A stretch of 64,000 nucleotides of DNA, from the NCBI RefSeq assembly GCF_024170285.1, contig NZ_JALJXV010000006.1, positions 62,001 to 126,000 on the forward strand, written 5' to 3'. Of the stretch, positions 51,342 to 61,339 are shown piece after piece. Under the pieces are notes generated by a model that made no database searches, was not told where the DNA came from, and saw only the letters and a list, made by a program, of their open reading frames with translations. A program made the translations under genes and the position numbers. Origin of the DNA: Natronocella acetinitrilica. GTDB taxonomy: Bacteria; Pseudomonadota; Gammaproteobacteria; Nitrococcales; Aquisalimonadaceae. Position 1 is the first letter of the stretch. Each line of letters starts with the position of its first letter.

Positions 51342-52336
51342 GACGCCGAAAAACCAATCGCCACCTGCCGGCATGCATGTACCAGAAACACGGTGCCTAT
51401 TACCTGGTCAGGCAGAACCGATGGGTTCGCCTCGCCGGCGACCTGCCCAGCGCGTTGCAAGAATACGCGCGGCTTACTGCCACGCCGCAAGGCAACATGT
51501 CTGGCCTCATCGACACGGCGATCGCACAAGCGAGCGAGCGTGGGGTGTCGTCCAACACGCTACGGCAATATCAGATGGGCGGTGATCGGCTCAAGGAAGC
51601 GCTCGTGGAATTCACCGTCTCCGACGTCAAACCGCACCACATCGGCCAACTGATGGATCATTTCCGCAAAACGCCGAATCTGGCGAACCGGATGCGCAGC
51701 CTGCTGAAAATGGCATTCGACCACGCCGTTGTCACCGGCATGCGTGAATCCAATCCCGTGTTGAGCATTCCGAGACACCGTGAAAAGAAGCGGGATCGTT
51801 ATCTGACCGATGAGGAGTGGGACGCGATCTATCTGACGGCGTCCCCGGCCTTGCGCTGCATCATGGACGTTGCGTATTACACCGGCCAACGGATAGGAGA
51901 TATTTTATCCATCCGCCTGAGTCAGATCTCCGAAGAAGGCATCGCCTTCCAGCAGGAGAAGACAGGCAAGCGACTGACGGTCGCCATGAACTCAGGGCTG
52001 CGCGATGCCATAGCGCGAGCAAAGGGCCTTCACGGAACAACTCGCCTCTACCTGCTGGGCCAACGCAATGGGAAAATCCGTTCTTACCGCGGGGCACGTG
52101 ATCTGCTGCACCGTGCGGCTGAGCGAGCAGGAGTGGCCGACGTCGGCTGGCACGACATCCGTGCAAAATCGATAACCGACACGAAGCGACAGGGGAAGAA
52201 CGCCCAGGCACTGGCCGGGCACACCACGGAGGCGCAAACGAATCGCTACCTCCGCGGCCGAGAAACCACCCTTGTTGAAGGCCCGAGTTTTAGACAGTCT
52301 AATTCAGGAGGGGCAAAATCGACGCCAAGTCATTGA
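51338..52336 (+). CDS. int: Tyrosine integrase
   Basis: 332 residues. Catalytic residues: Arg185 (TGQRIGD), Lys211 (KTGKR), His272 and Arg275 (HDIRAK), His295 (AGHTT) and nucleophile Tyr304 (NRYL). The N-terminal SAM-like core-binding domain precedes at ~50-140. Last gene of the phage, eight bases before attR. Its TGA overlaps the TTG of mutS as TTGA. Confidence 0.95.
   Translation: MRRRKTNRHLPACMYQKHGAYYLVRQNRWVRLAGDLPSALQEYARLTATPQGNMSGLIDTAIAQASERGVSSNTLRQYQMGGDRLKEALVEFTVSDVKPHHIGQLMDHFRKTPNLANRMRSLLKMAFDHAVVTGMRESNPVLSIPRHREKKRDRYLTDEEWDAIYLTASPALRCIMDVAYYTGQRIGDILSIRLSQISEEGIAFQQEKTGKRLTVAMNSGLRDAIARAKGLHGTTRLYLLGQRNGKIRSYRGARDLLHRAAERAGVADVGWHDIRAKSITDTKRQGKNAQALAGHTTEAQTNRYLRGRETTLVEGPSFRQSNSGGAKSTPSH
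52275..52313 (+). promoter_or_regulatory. Candidate phage-borne promoter and SD for mutS
   Basis: TTGAAG (52275-52280) and TCTAAT (52298-52303) with a 17-base spacer, inside the 3' end of int. AGGAGGGG follows at 52306-52313, but it is 19 bases from the TTG at 52333, farther than ideal, and the start of such a transcript would fall within it. Confidence 0.45.
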
Positions 52337-54888
52337 TAAACAAGCACACGCCGATGATGCAGCAGTTTCTGCGCATCAAGGCGGAGCATCCGGACATCCT
52401 GCTGTTCTACAGGATGGGGGACTTCTACGAGCTGTTCTACGACGACGCCAGGCGAGCCGCCCGACTGCTCGACATCACCCTCACGGCCCGCGGCCAGTCC
52501 GCCGGGGAGCCGATCCCCATGGCCGGTGTTCCCTACCATTCCGCCGACAACTACCTGGCGCGACTGGTTCGCCTGGGGGAATCCGTGGCGATCTGCGAGC
52601 AGGTGGGCGACCCTGCCACCGCAAAGGGCCCGGTGGAGCGCCGGGTCACCCGCATTGTCACCCCGGGGACGCTGACCGAGGATGCGCTGCTTCCGGAACG
52701 GCAGAGCAATCTGCTGGCGGCGGTGGTGTCAACGGAAGGCCATCACGGACTTGCAGTGCTGGAGCTCTCCGGCGGCCGCTTCTCGGTGCAGGAGTTGCAG
52801 GGTGACGGGGCCCTGGCGGCGGAAATCGAACGCCTGCGCCCGGCGGAAATCCTCTATGACGAGGACCAGGGTGCGCCCGCCATTCTGGGTGATCGCGCAG
52901 GCCTCACCCGCCGCGCCCCCTGGCATTTCGAGATCGAAACCTGCCGCCGACTGCTGAACGCCCAGTTCGGCACCCGTGACCTGTCCGGCTTCGGCTGCGA
53001 GGCCATGGAGCTCGCCATTCGGGCTGCGGGCAGCCTGCTGCAATATGTGTCTGACACCCAACGGGCCGCCATGCCACACATCCGGGCGCTGAAGGTGGAA
53101 CGGCAGGACGAGGCGGTAATCATCGACGCCGCCAGTCGTCGTAATCTGGAGCTTGAGCGCAATCTTGGCGGGGGGCAGGAGCACACCCTGGCCTGGGTGC
53201 TGGACTCCACCGTCACCGCCATGGGCTCCCGCATGCTGCGGCGCTGGATCAACCGGCCACTGCGTGATCGCAGCGTGATCCGGCAGCGCCATGACGCGCT
53301 GGATCTGCTTCTGGCCAGGCGGGACTTCGAGCCGCTGCGGGAACTGCTACGCGGCATTGCCGACCTTGAGCGTATCGTCGCCCGCATCGCGCTGCGCTCG
53401 GCCCGGCCCCGCGACCTGGAGGGGCTGCGTCTGGGTCTTGAGCGCCTGCCCCACATGCAGGCCGGCCTGCCTGCTGCGGAAGACACTCCGCTGGCTGATC
53501 TCGCGGAACGATTGCAGCCACAACCTGCCACCGCCCACCACCTGCGCGAGGCGATCATCGACAATCCGCCCACGGTGCTCCGCGACGGCGGCGTGATTGC
53601 CAACGGTTTCGATGCCGAGCTGGATGAACTGCGCGGCCTGAGCCGCAATGCCGATGGCTACCTGCTGGAACTTGAGTCCCGCGAGCGCGAGGCGACCGGC
53701 ATCGCCAACCTGAAGGTCAACTACAACCGCGTCCACGGTTTTTACATCGAAGTCAGCAAGGCCAATGCCGCCGCGGTTCCCGAGCGCTATATCCGTCGTC
53801 AGACGTTGAAGGGCGCGGAACGCTACATCACGCCGGAACTCAAGGCTTTCGAGGACAAGGTATTGAGTGCCCGGGAGCGCGCCCTGGCGCGGGAGAAGGC
53901 GCTCTACGAATTACTGCTGGACAGCCTGAACGAGGTGCTGGAGCCTTTGCAGCGCGCGGCCGGGGCCGTCGCGGAACTGGATACGCTCTGCGCACTGGCC
54001 GAGCGCTCCGAGTCGCTGAATTACGTGCGTCCGGGGCTCACCGATGAGCCGGGCATCGTGATCGAGGAAGGCCGCCATCCGGTGGTCGAGCGTGTCCTCT
54101 CCACCTCATTCGTGCCCAATGACTCCCGGCTCTCCGACGATCGCCGGATGCTGATCGTTACCGGTCCGAACATGGGTGGCAAATCCACTTATATGCGGCA
54201 GGTGGCGCTGATCACCCTACTCGCCTGCATGGGCAGCCACGTGCCTGCGAAGCGCGCAACCCTTGGCCCGGTGGACCGCATCTTCACCCGTATCGGCGCC
54301 TCCGACGATCTGGCGGGCGGGCGATCCACGTTCATGGTGGAGATGACGGAAACCGCGAACATCCTCAACAACGCCACGGACCAGAGCCTGGTACTGCTGG
54401 ACGAAATCGGCCGCGGCACCAGCACCTTCGACGGCCTGTCCCTGGCCTGGGCGTCCGCTGCCTGGCTGGCGAGGCGGCTGCGGTCGTTCACGCTCTTCGC
54501 CACCCATTACTTCGAGATGACCAGCCTGCCGGAGCAGTTCCCGGCCGTGGCAAACGTGCATCTGGACGCCGTGGAGCATGATGACCGCATTGTCTTTCTG
54601 CATGCCCTGAAGGACGGCCCTGCCAACCAGAGCTATGGCCTGCAGGTGGCGGCCCTGGCCGGCATACCCGGCGAGGTGATCGCCTCGGCCAGAGAAAAGC
54701 TGGCGCGACTCGAGCAGGACAACCGCGCCGTGGCTCCGGGCACGGGCGGGCAACTCGCCCTGTTCAACACCCCGGCACCCGATCCATTACGGGACAGGCT
54801 GCGTGACCTGGACCCGGATGAGCTCACCCCCAGGCAGGCGCTGGAACTCATGTATGCCCTCAGGACCCTGGCCGACAAACAACCCTGA
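52333..54888 (+). CDS. mutS: DNA mismatch repair protein MutS with phage-supplied N-terminus
   Basis: 851 residues from a TTG. The mismatch-probing Phe31-x-Glu33 in GDFYELF is present; the ATPase Walker [11 protein letters not shown] and the later [13 protein letters not shown] are intact. Residues 1-4 (MINK) come from the phage, replacing the original MAASGQQ; the conserved part starts at HTPMMQQF. The start is unusual: TTG overlapping the int stop as TTGA. The two ATGs at 52354 and 52357 are alternatives that would remove 7-8 residues. Confidence 0.95.
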   Translation: MINKHTPMMQQFLRIKAEHPDILLFYRMGDFYELFYDDARRAARLLDITLTARGQSAGEPIPMAGVPYHSADNYLARLVRLGESVAICEQVGDPATAKGPVERRVTRIVTPGTLTEDALLPERQSNLLAAVVSTEGHHGLAVLELSGGRFSVQELQGDGALAAEIERLRPAEILYDEDQGAPAILGDRAGLTRRAPWHFEIETCRRLLNAQFGTRDLSGFGCEAMELAIRAAGSLLQYVSDTQRAAMPHIRALKVERQDEAVIIDAASRRNLELERNLGGGQEHTLAWVLDSTVTAMGSRMLRRWINRPLRDRSVIRQRHDALDLLLARRDFEPLRELLRGIADLERIVARIALRSARPRDLEGLRLGLERLPHMQAGLPAAEDTPLADLAERLQPQPATAHHLREAIIDNPPTVLRDGGVIANGFDAELDELRGLSRNADGYLLELESREREATGIANLKVNYNRVHGFYIEVSKANAAAVPERYIRRQTLKGAERYITPELKAFEDKVLSARERALAREKALYELLLDSLNEVLEPLQRAAGAVAELDTLCALAERSESLNYVRPGLTDEPGIVIEEGRHPVVERVLSTSFVPNDSRLSDDRRMLIVTGPNMGGKSTYMRQVALITLLACMGSHVPAKRATLGPVDRIFTRIGASDDLAGGRSTFMVEMTETANILNNATDQSLVLLDEIGRGTSTFDGLSLAWASAAWLARRLRSFTLFATHYFEMTSLPEQFPAVANVHLDAVEHDDRIVFLHALKDGPANQSYGLQVAALAGIPGEVIASAREKLARLEQDNRAVAPGTGGQLALFNTPAPDPLRDRLRDLDPDELTPRQALELMYALRTLADKQP
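52345..52364 (+). other. attR: right attachment core inside mutS
   Basis: CACACGCCGATGATGCAGCA, 19/20 identical to attL. It encodes residues 5-11 of the present MutS. Everything to the left is phage, everything to the right continues the bacterial gene. Confidence 0.88.
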
Positions 54889-54996
54889 CAAATCCGGACA
54901 AGCTGTCGGTTAATTTTCTCGCCACAAGCATGTATCTTACGCTACCTGCCAATCAGGCACCGGACGTCCAGACCGCCTTGAACATCGGAGCAACCC

Positions 54997-55320
54997 ATGA
55001 CCTTTGTCGTCACGGAAAACTGCATCAAGTGCAAATACACGGATTGCGTGGAAGTCTGCCCCGTGGACTGTTTCCATGAAGGGCCGAACTACCTGGTGAT
55101 CGATCCCGACGAGTGCATCGACTGCACCCTGTGCGAACCGGAGTGCCCGGCGGAGGCCATTGTCTCCGAGGATGATCTACCTGCAGACCAGCACCATTTC
55201 CTGGCCCTGAATGCGGAGCTCTCCCAGGAGTGGCCGGTCATCACGGAACAAAGGGATCCCCCGGCGGATGCCGAGGAATGGGACGGCAAACCGGACAAGC
55301 TCAAGCTGCTGGAACGCTAG
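54997..55320 (+). CDS. fdxA: Ferredoxin FdxA (7Fe type)
   Basis: 107 residues with the two cluster motifs [17 protein letters not shown] and [12 protein letters not shown], one modified to bind a 3Fe-4S cluster, and the C-terminal extension typical of FdxA. It follows mutS in the same direction, a common gammaproteobacterial pairing. Transcription may depend on its own promoter in the 108-base gap. Confidence 0.95.
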   Translation: MTFVVTENCIKCKYTDCVEVCPVDCFHEGPNYLVIDPDECIDCTLCEPECPAEAIVSEDDLPADQHHFLALNAELSQEWPVITEQRDPPADAEEWDGKPDKLKLLER

Positions 55321-55345
55321 GGAAGCGCTGAAGCATTCACAAAAA

Positions 55346-55372
55346 GGCCCGCTCACGATATCCGTAGCGGGT
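55346..55372. terminator. Bidirectional terminator between fdxA and dsbC
   Basis: Stem GGCCCGCT / AGCGGGTC with a twelve-base loop, preceded by AAAAA and followed by TTTTT, so it can serve both converging genes. Confidence 0.88.
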
Positions 55373-55400
55373 CTTTTTGTGGCGTTGAAGACGAAGGTTT

Positions 55401-56129
55401 CTACCGTGCGGTCTCGTCCAGCAGGGCTTTCAGTGCCTGGGCGTCGACGAGACCGCGCTGCACCACCCCATGCTCGCTGATGAACGTGGGCGTCGCATCC
55501 ACACCGAGCTCCCGGGCAAGATCAAGCTGGTCGGCCACAGGATTGTCACAGTCGCTGCGCTGCATGGTGTCACCGGCCTTGGCGCGATTCATCGCGTCCT
55601 GCTGATCATCGGCACACCAGACGGAGACCGCCTTGTGGTAGGAGGCGGAATTCACGCCCGCCCGGGGAAACTGTATGTAGCGCACCTCGATGCCCAGTGC
55701 AGTGTAATCCCCGATATTGCGGTGCATGCGCTGGCAGAATGGGCAGTCGATGTCGGTGAACACCGTCACCACATGCTCGGTTTCGCCCTGCGCCGGGTAG
55801 ATGATCATGTTGTCGGTATCGTAGGCTGCCAGGCGTTCGGCGCGCATCCCTTCCCGCATGGTGTCCGCCACCGGCCGGCGGGCTTCGAGATCAAGCATCT
55901 CGCCCTGCACCAGGTAACGGCCATCTTCGGAGAAGTACAGTACCTGGCCATCGAGCATCACCATGTAGAGGCCCGGAATCGGTGATTCCGCAAGCTGCTG
56001 TATCTCGGCATTGACGCCGGCCTCTGCCATGCGTTGCTCGATGCGTTCGCGCACCTCGTCGTTGGCGCTTGCAGCCGTGAACAGCAACAGGGCAAGGCTG
56101 CCGATCACGAGTCTTGATAACGTCTTCAT
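55401..56129 (-). CDS. dsbC: Disulfide isomerase DsbC
   Basis: 242 residues with signal peptide (LVIGSLALLLFTAASA), a dimerisation domain, and a thioredoxin domain with active site CPFC in TDIDCPFCQRMH. A second cysteine pair follows near WCADD and SDCDN. The start at 56129 follows GGAGACC. It shuffles wrong disulfides in the periplasm. It follows xerD, as in many gammaproteobacteria. Confidence 0.94.
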   Translation of the reverse strand: MKTLSRLVIGSLALLLFTAASANDEVRERIEQRMAEAGVNAEIQQLAESPIPGLYMVMLDGQVLYFSEDGRYLVQGEMLDLEARRPVADTMREGMRAERLAAYDTDNMIIYPAQGETEHVVTVFTDIDCPFCQRMHRNIGDYTALGIEVRYIQFPRAGVNSASYHKAVSVWCADDQQDAMNRAKAGDTMQRSDCDNPVADQLDLARELGVDATPTFISEHGVVQRGLVDAQALKALLDETAR

Positions 56130-56175
56130 GCTGGTCTCCGGAGTTCGTCTATTGATGTGGCACCTGTGCTGGCCA

Positions 56176-57060
56176 TCACCCTCGGGGATGGTGCAGACGA
56201 TGCAGGTCCTGCAGCCTGTGCCGGGCAACGTGGGTATAGATCTGCGTTGTCGAGAGGTCGCTGTGACCGAGCAGCAACTGTACCACGCGCAGGTCGGCAC
56301 CATGATTGATCAGATGGGTCGCAAAGGAATGCCGCAGGGTGTGGGGCGAGAGTGAGCCACGCACCCCCGCAACGGCAGCATAGTGCTTGATACGATACCA
56401 GAAGCCCTGTCGTGTCATGGCGGCACCGCGGGCCGTGACGAACAGGTCGTTACTTTGACGCGCACCCATCAGCGCCGGACGGCCGTGGCCGAGGTACTCC
56501 TCGACCCAACCCTGTGCCTCCTCCCCCATGGGTACGAGACGCTCCTTGTCACCCTTGCCGATGACACGAACGACCCCCTGGCGCAAACCGAGTTGGGTTA
56601 CCGCCAGGCCGACCAGCTCCGAGACGCGCAGACCCGTGGCATAGAGCAGTTCGAGCATGGCCCGATCCCGCAGACCCAGCGGATCGGAGGTGTCGGGGGC
56701 CATCAGCAGCGCCTCGACATCGGACTCACCCAGAGCCTCAGGCAATGGGCGGCCCAGACGCGGGGCGGCGACGTCCGTGGTGGGGTCAACCTGCAGCCGC
56801 CCTTCCCGGATCTGCCAGCGATAGAAGCGGCGCAGGCTGGATAACAGGCGTGCGGTACTGCGTGGCTTGGCACCGGCCTGGACTTTCACCGCGAGATAAC
56901 CGAGCACGTCCTCTCTCGATGCGGTGAGCAGCGCCCCGTCTCGCGCCTCAAGCCAGCGGCCGAAGGCACGCAGATCGCTGCCGTAGGCAGACAGGGTCTG
57001 TCGGCTGAGACCCCGTTCCACCCAGAGCGCATCGAGAAACCTGTCAACGACGCGTTCCAT
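56176..57060 (-). CDS. xerD: Tyrosine recombinase XerD
   Basis: 294 residues. Catalytic Arg in ATGLRVSELVGL, HTLRHSFATHL (His-x-x-Arg), GHSDLSTTQIYTHV with the terminal His and Tyr. Acts with XerC at dif to resolve chromosome dimers. The upstream open frame to 57132 is not part of the family. Confidence 0.95.
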   Translation of the reverse strand: MERVVDRFLDALWVERGLSRQTLSAYGSDLRAFGRWLEARDGALLTASREDVLGYLAVKVQAGAKPRSTARLLSSLRRFYRWQIREGRLQVDPTTDVAAPRLGRPLPEALGESDVEALLMAPDTSDPLGLRDRAMLELLYATGLRVSELVGLAVTQLGLRQGVVRVIGKGDKERLVPMGEEAQGWVEEYLGHGRPALMGARQSNDLFVTARGAAMTRQGFWYRIKHYAAVAGVRGSLSPHTLRHSFATHLINHGADLRVVQLLLGHSDLSTTQIYTHVARHRLQDLHRLHHPRG

Positions 57061-57076
57061 GACAAGGTCGCCGGGT

Positions 57077-57859
57077 TCAGCCCTTGTCGTCATCCCCCTG
57101 CTTGCGCTGGGCCTTGCCAACCTGGGCACCAAAGGCAGTCATCATTTCTATGGGGACCGGGAAGACGATGGTGGAATTCTGCTCGCCGGCGATGCTGCTC
57201 AGGGTCTGCAGATAGCGAAGCTGCAGTGCCTGGGGGTTGCCGGAGAGTATGTTCGCCGCATCCTGCAGCTTTTGCGCGGCCTGCATCTCACCCTCGGCAT
57301 GGATGATCTTCGCCCGCCGGCTCCGCTCTGCCTCGGCCTGCTGGGCAATGGCACGGATCATTGTCTCGTTGATGTCCACGTGCTTGATCTCGACATTGAG
57401 TACCTTGATACCCCAGGCATCGGTCTGCTCGTCAAGAATGGCCTGGATATCGCTGTTCAGCTTATCCCGCTCTGCAAGCATCTCGTCCAGGTCATGCTGA
57501 CCGAGCACGGAGCGCAGCGTGGTCTGGGCAAGCTGGCTGGTGGCGGCAAAGTAATCCTCGACATTGATCACCGTGCGCTGCGGATCGACAACGCGGAAGT
57601 ACAACACCGCATTGACCGCGACCGACACGTTGTCCTTGGAGATGACGTCCTGGCTGGGAACGTCCATGACCACCGTTCGCAGATCGATACGCACCATCTG
57701 CTGGATGATCGGGATCACGATGATCAGACCGGGCCCCTTGACCTTCCAGAATCGACCGAGCTGGAAGATGACACCGCGCTCGTATTCCCGCAGTACGCGA
57801 ATCGCTGACGCCACAAGCGCGACGACTGCCGCGCCGAGGACGAGGAGAATCGTTTCCAT
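57077..57859 (-). CDS. Slipin (stomatin/SPFH family)
   Basis: 260 residues: one N-terminal membrane helix then an SPFH domain ([32 protein letters not shown]) and a charged helical region ([19 protein letters not shown]). Bacterial slipins scaffold membrane microdomains, often with an NfeD partner that is not present here. It ends 16 bases before xerD starts. Confidence 0.92.
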   Translation of the reverse strand: METILLVLGAAVVALVASAIRVLREYERGVIFQLGRFWKVKGPGLIIVIPIIQQMVRIDLRTVVMDVPSQDVISKDNVSVAVNAVLYFRVVDPQRTVINVEDYFAATSQLAQTTLRSVLGQHDLDEMLAERDKLNSDIQAILDEQTDAWGIKVLNVEIKHVDINETMIRAIAQQAEAERSRRAKIIHAEGEMQAAQKLQDAANILSGNPQALQLRYLQTLSSIAGEQNSTIVFPVPIEMMTAFGAQVGKAQRKQGDDDKG

Positions 57860-57961
57860 GTAACCTCCGGTTAGCACAATCAGACCCCCGAATCGGTGCA
57901 ACGCAAAACGGGTTCAACTCGGAAACCGACCATAGCACAGGTCGGCTGGTTCCCTGCCGCG

Positions 57962-59422
57962 TCAGGCCGACACTGCCGCCGCCCATGGCGCCAGCGCCCC
58001 CGGACGGCGCAGATCCGCCGCCAACGCATGGACATCCGCCGCAGAAGCCTTTTCCTGACGACCAACGCGACCGCCGCTTTGCGCGAGATTACGCATCTGC
58101 ATGGTAGACCGGGACACGACGCCATGACCGGGCGGATTCAAGGCGGACTGATCCATCACCCAGGCTGTGGCCAGCGCCTCCACCGCCAACACCTGATAAA
58201 GCAGATCGATCAGGTGACTGCAACGGCGAAGCCTGCCATCGAGAGTGGCCGAGCAATCAGCATATTGTCGTTGGTCGCTGGGGCGCTCATGCATCTCCAG
58301 CAGCAAGGCCGATGCGTCAAACTGCGCACCCATCAGCGCATGCGCGAGTTCAGCCCCGCCATTACCTCCAGACGCAGGGTAGCCGCCAGCGATCACCGGA
58401 TCGGTCAGCCCTGCCAGTCGCTGATGAGCGTGCATGGCCAGAGAGACCACCGCGTTGCCGAGGGCATCCGTGCAGCGGGACAGCTCTTCCTCAAGCGTTG
58501 CATCATGGAGCGGGCCGGCGCGTAGTAGCCGCTCGGAAACTGCATGATGCTGTGCGATGGCGTCGAGGACAGCGCCGTAGAGGCTCGGGGTACAGCCGAT
58601 GGGATCGTGACAGCCGCTCTGCGGACCCTGCTCGCCGACTGCTGCGTTACTGACGACGATAATCGCCGCACCGTTGCGCTGATCCGCCTGCAGGCCCGCA
58701 AGCCACCCGCCAACCCGCCGCTGGCCGAGTTGCGGGCCGATGCTGACACGAGTGATTCGTCCAGGCAGCCCCTGAAGGCGCATGCACTCCGCGGCCGACA
58801 GGGTCAACACCACCGCCCAACGGCAGGCTCTGTCCATACGCACATGGTTCAACGCGACGAGAGCGGCCCGGGCCTCCTCCCGACGACTATCGGAGACGGA
58901 CACCACCAGCGGCGATAACGACATGGAGCGGATGAAGCTGAGCGCGCCGCAATGGCTGCCATCAGCTAGCCGGAGACGACCGACCCCGGTGAGGGATGTC
59001 GAAAGCGCCTCCAGCAGATCATCCATATCCGGAGCGGTTAGATTTGCTGGAAGCGTCGGTAGCGCATGCCTTGCGAGCATGCCCAGCAGTAGATCCAACT
59101 CTGCCAGGCCGTGAGGATCGGGATCCACCGCAAGCGTCGCCGCCCGGGTCGCCATGATGGCGCGCAGCTCCTCAGTCACACCCGTCATCGACGAACTGTG
59201 ATCTGGCGGATCCATTGCCCGGGGCGACGCGCGGCGCCACGCGTTGTTGGCAGCATTCACGGCCGGCCGGGACCGGGGGGCCGCACAAGACTGCCGGGCA
59301 GCACTGACGCGGGCCCGCAGCTCAGGCCCGAGTACAAGCCCGGCGCCGCCCACGGCGATCTGCTCCAGGGTGCCGGAGGTCAGCCCGCGGCTATCAAGTA
59401 TGACGGCTTCCACTGATTGCAT
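57962..59422 (-). CDS. Divergent aromatic amino acid lyase (HAL-like)
   Basis: 486 residues. The N-terminus SRGLTSGTLEQIAVGGAGLV and the region around 270 (HDPIGCTPSLYGAVLDAI) match histidine ammonia-lyase segments (QDxYSxRCxPQxxGA), and SGGNGGAELA matches the later SGGN motif. The Ala-Ser-Gly that forms the MIO cofactor is not found at its expected place (~residues 130-170), so lyase activity is doubtful. Start uncertain. Confidence 0.65.
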   Translation of the reverse strand: MQSVEAVILDSRGLTSGTLEQIAVGGAGLVLGPELRARVSAARQSCAAPRSRPAVNAANNAWRRASPRAMDPPDHSSSMTGVTEELRAIMATRAATLAVDPDPHGLAELDLLLGMLARHALPTLPANLTAPDMDDLLEALSTSLTGVGRLRLADGSHCGALSFIRSMSLSPLVVSVSDSRREEARAALVALNHVRMDRACRWAVVLTLSAAECMRLQGLPGRITRVSIGPQLGQRRVGGWLAGLQADQRNGAAIIVVSNAAVGEQGPQSGCHDPIGCTPSLYGAVLDAIAQHHAVSERLLRAGPLHDATLEEELSRCTDALGNAVVSLAMHAHQRLAGLTDPVIAGGYPASGGNGGAELAHALMGAQFDASALLLEMHERPSDQRQYADCSATLDGRLRRCSHLIDLLYQVLAVEALATAWVMDQSALNPPGHGVVSRSTMQMRNLAQSGGRVGRQEKASAADVHALAADLRRPGALAPWAAAVSA

Positions 59423-59517
59423 GCATCGCCACCCTTGGCACGCCTCGGCCGGTTAGTGTCCCACGCCCCACAAGGGGATGCGAGCCCGGAAACGCAGGCT
59501 ACGGTAGACTGCCGTCG

Positions 59518-60627
59518 ATGCAAGAGCCAGCTACCCGAAACATTGTCGAATTCGAGGCCAGAAGCCTGCTGATGCTCTGCAGGGCAGGCTTTGAAGGTGA
59601 TGCGGCGGCCGAGGTCATGGCTATCGCTGAAGATACCGCAGGCGTCGCTGGCTACTGTGAAACCCGGTCAGGAACTGGCTGGCTCCAATTTCACGCGGTG
59701 ACCGGCAGCATCAACACGCTGCTGAATGCCAGACCCGACTGGCGGGACTGGGTTTTCACCCGACAATGCATCTCGTTGATCACCCGCATCGATCAGCTAC
59801 CCCCGGGTGATCGCGTGGCCGCCATTCTCGAACAGTTGCCTGACTCACCCCGCGAATTCGCCGGACTGCAAATCGACTTCCCGGACACCAACGACGGCAA
59901 GTCGCTGTCGCGGTTCTGTCGCAGCTTCGCGGGCCCCATGCGCAAGGGTCTCGCGCAGGCCGGTCATGGGCTTGGCAATGGGGCAAGCGCAGCACTGCAC
60001 CTGTTCTTCGTCGATTCCGCCACGGTGTTCCTGGGCCTGGGGCGCCCGGGTGTAACCTGCCCCTGGCCGGCGGGCATCCCCCGCTTGAAAATGCCCAGGG
60101 CCGCACCCAGCCGCTCTACCCTCAAACTCGAGGAAGCCCTCAAGGTGTTTCTCTCTCCTGAAGAACAGCTCGCCCGTATCAGGCCAGGGCGCCATGCGGT
60201 TGACCTGGGCGCAGCCCCCGGCGGCTGGACATGGCAACTGACCCAGCGAGGCATGCGGGTACAGGCCGTGGACAACGGCCTGATGGATGCTCAGCTGATG
60301 GAAACCGGTCTTGTTGATCATGTTCGCGGCGATGCGTTCCGTTATCGCCCGTCACGACCAGTTGATCTTATGGTCTGCGACGTGGTGGAACAGCCAATGC
60401 GAATCGCGCGGCTGATGGGGCAATGGTTCGCGCGCGGCGATTGCCGGGAAGCAATCTTCAATCTCAAGCTGCCGATGAAGCGCCGCTACCAACATGTGCT
60501 GGACTGCCTGGAAGCATTCCACGCCGCCGCCAATGGCGAGTCATCAGCGATCTCAGTGCGCACCCGGCAGCTCTACCACGATCGCGAGGAAGTCACAGTC
60601 CACGCACGGGTTACCCGGCGCGGCTGA
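59518..60627 (+). CDS. rlmM: 23S rRNA 2'-O-ribose methyltransferase RlmM
   Basis: 369 residues. A THUMP-containing N-terminal half then a Rossmann methyltransferase with SAM motif DLGAAPGGWTWQL and catalytic residues in FNLKLPMKRR. Modifies C2498 of 23S rRNA in E. coli. It converges with the next gene with a 17-base overlap of the 3' ends. Confidence 0.93.
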   Translation: MQEPATRNIVEFEARSLLMLCRAGFEGDAAAEVMAIAEDTAGVAGYCETRSGTGWLQFHAVTGSINTLLNARPDWRDWVFTRQCISLITRIDQLPPGDRVAAILEQLPDSPREFAGLQIDFPDTNDGKSLSRFCRSFAGPMRKGLAQAGHGLGNGASAALHLFFVDSATVFLGLGRPGVTCPWPAGIPRLKMPRAAPSRSTLKLEEALKVFLSPEEQLARIRPGRHAVDLGAAPGGWTWQLTQRGMRVQAVDNGLMDAQLMETGLVDHVRGDAFRYRPSRPVDLMVCDVVEQPMRIARLMGQWFARGDCREAIFNLKLPMKRRYQHVLDCLEAFHAAANGESSAISVRTRQLYHDREEVTVHARVTRRG

Positions 60628-61339
60628 TCCCTTCCATGGCCCGCCAGGGAGCGAGGTCCAGCATTTGCCCCTGCACCGCCGTCGCGGACTGGTAGAGCAG
60701 CGCCGCGTCAGGCAGAACCTTGCGCAGGGCGAGCAGTTCGTCCAACTCCAGCAGCAGCGTAGTCACCGGGCCGTATCGATGATGCGACAGCCGTCCGAGC
60801 CGGCCGATCACATGCCAATCGCCCTGCAGGCGCATCTGTATCGAGAAACAGCGCTCGAGGCATGGATCAGAAGTCGGCTGCATGCGGTAGCAGGCATCCG
60901 GCACCGCCGATCGCAGCAAGCGGGGAAGCAGTTCGTTCAGGTCCAGTTCGGCCGTCCGCCCCCCGCCCAGCCGCCAGATGGTCATCTGATGACCATGGAG
61001 TCGAAGGTGTCCATCGCTATCGTGGCCGTGCACCGGGCCGCGGGCGATCAGGGTGGTCGGCGCATCAGCATTGAGCGGTGGACAAGTGCAGATCGCCTGT
61101 TCGAGAAGGTCCCGTGGATCACAGGCCAGGCGTGCCCCCGGTGTTTCACCTGGCCGCGCACCGCGCACGGGGTGCAGACGCAGGCGCAGATACCCAGCCC
61201 CGCCGTTTGCCGCCGCCGTCTCGATTTCGCCGATGAGCAACTGCATTGCATGATCGCCCTGCAGCGGATCAGTCAGATCACGACGGGCATAGAGGCGTGC
61301 CAGGGTTTCCGGGGCCAGAGGTGGATGCTGCTCGGTCAT
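60611..61339 (-). CDS. PheS-like ligase homologue
   Basis: 242 residues from the ATG at 61339 after GGAG. The N-terminus RRDLTDPLQGDHAMQLLI and the end LRKVLPDAALLYQSATAVQG, QMLDLAPWR follow class II phenylalanyl-tRNA-synthetase-like proteins of unknown function. The motif 3 type arginine region is altered (LLLELDELLALRK). It is not a tRNA synthetase by size. It may be related functionally to the HAL-like gene on the other side of rlmM. Confidence 0.65.
   Translation of the reverse strand: MTEQHPPLAPETLARLYARRDLTDPLQGDHAMQLLIGEIETAAANGGAGYLRLRLHPVRGARPGETPGARLACDPRDLLEQAICTCPPLNADAPTTLIARGPVHGHDSDGHLRLHGHQMTIWRLGGGRTAELDLNELLPRLLRSAVPDACYRMQPTSDPCLERCFSIQMRLQGDWHVIGRLGRLSHHRYGPVTTLLLELDELLALRKVLPDAALLYQSATAVQGQMLDLAPWRAMEGISRAG

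Larger units (their letters stand above)
9844..52364. mobile_element. Temperate siphovirus-type prophage integrated in mutS
   Basis: Bounded by the 20-bp core repeats. It has a full set of modules: a tyrosine integrase at the right end, CI/Cro immunity, replication helicase, lambda-order head genes (Nu1-like, TerL, W, B, C/Nu3, D, E, FII, Z), tail genes with G/GT frameshift and tape measure, and lysis candidates. All key genes are intact by eye, so it may be inducible. Several accessory cassettes are inserted in antisense orientation. Confidence 0.93.

Noticed and set aside
52354-52359. Taking one of the two ATGs as the certain mutS start
   Set aside because: They fall inside the conserved HTPMM block, which the native gene encodes from an upstream start; kept only as alternatives to the TTG.
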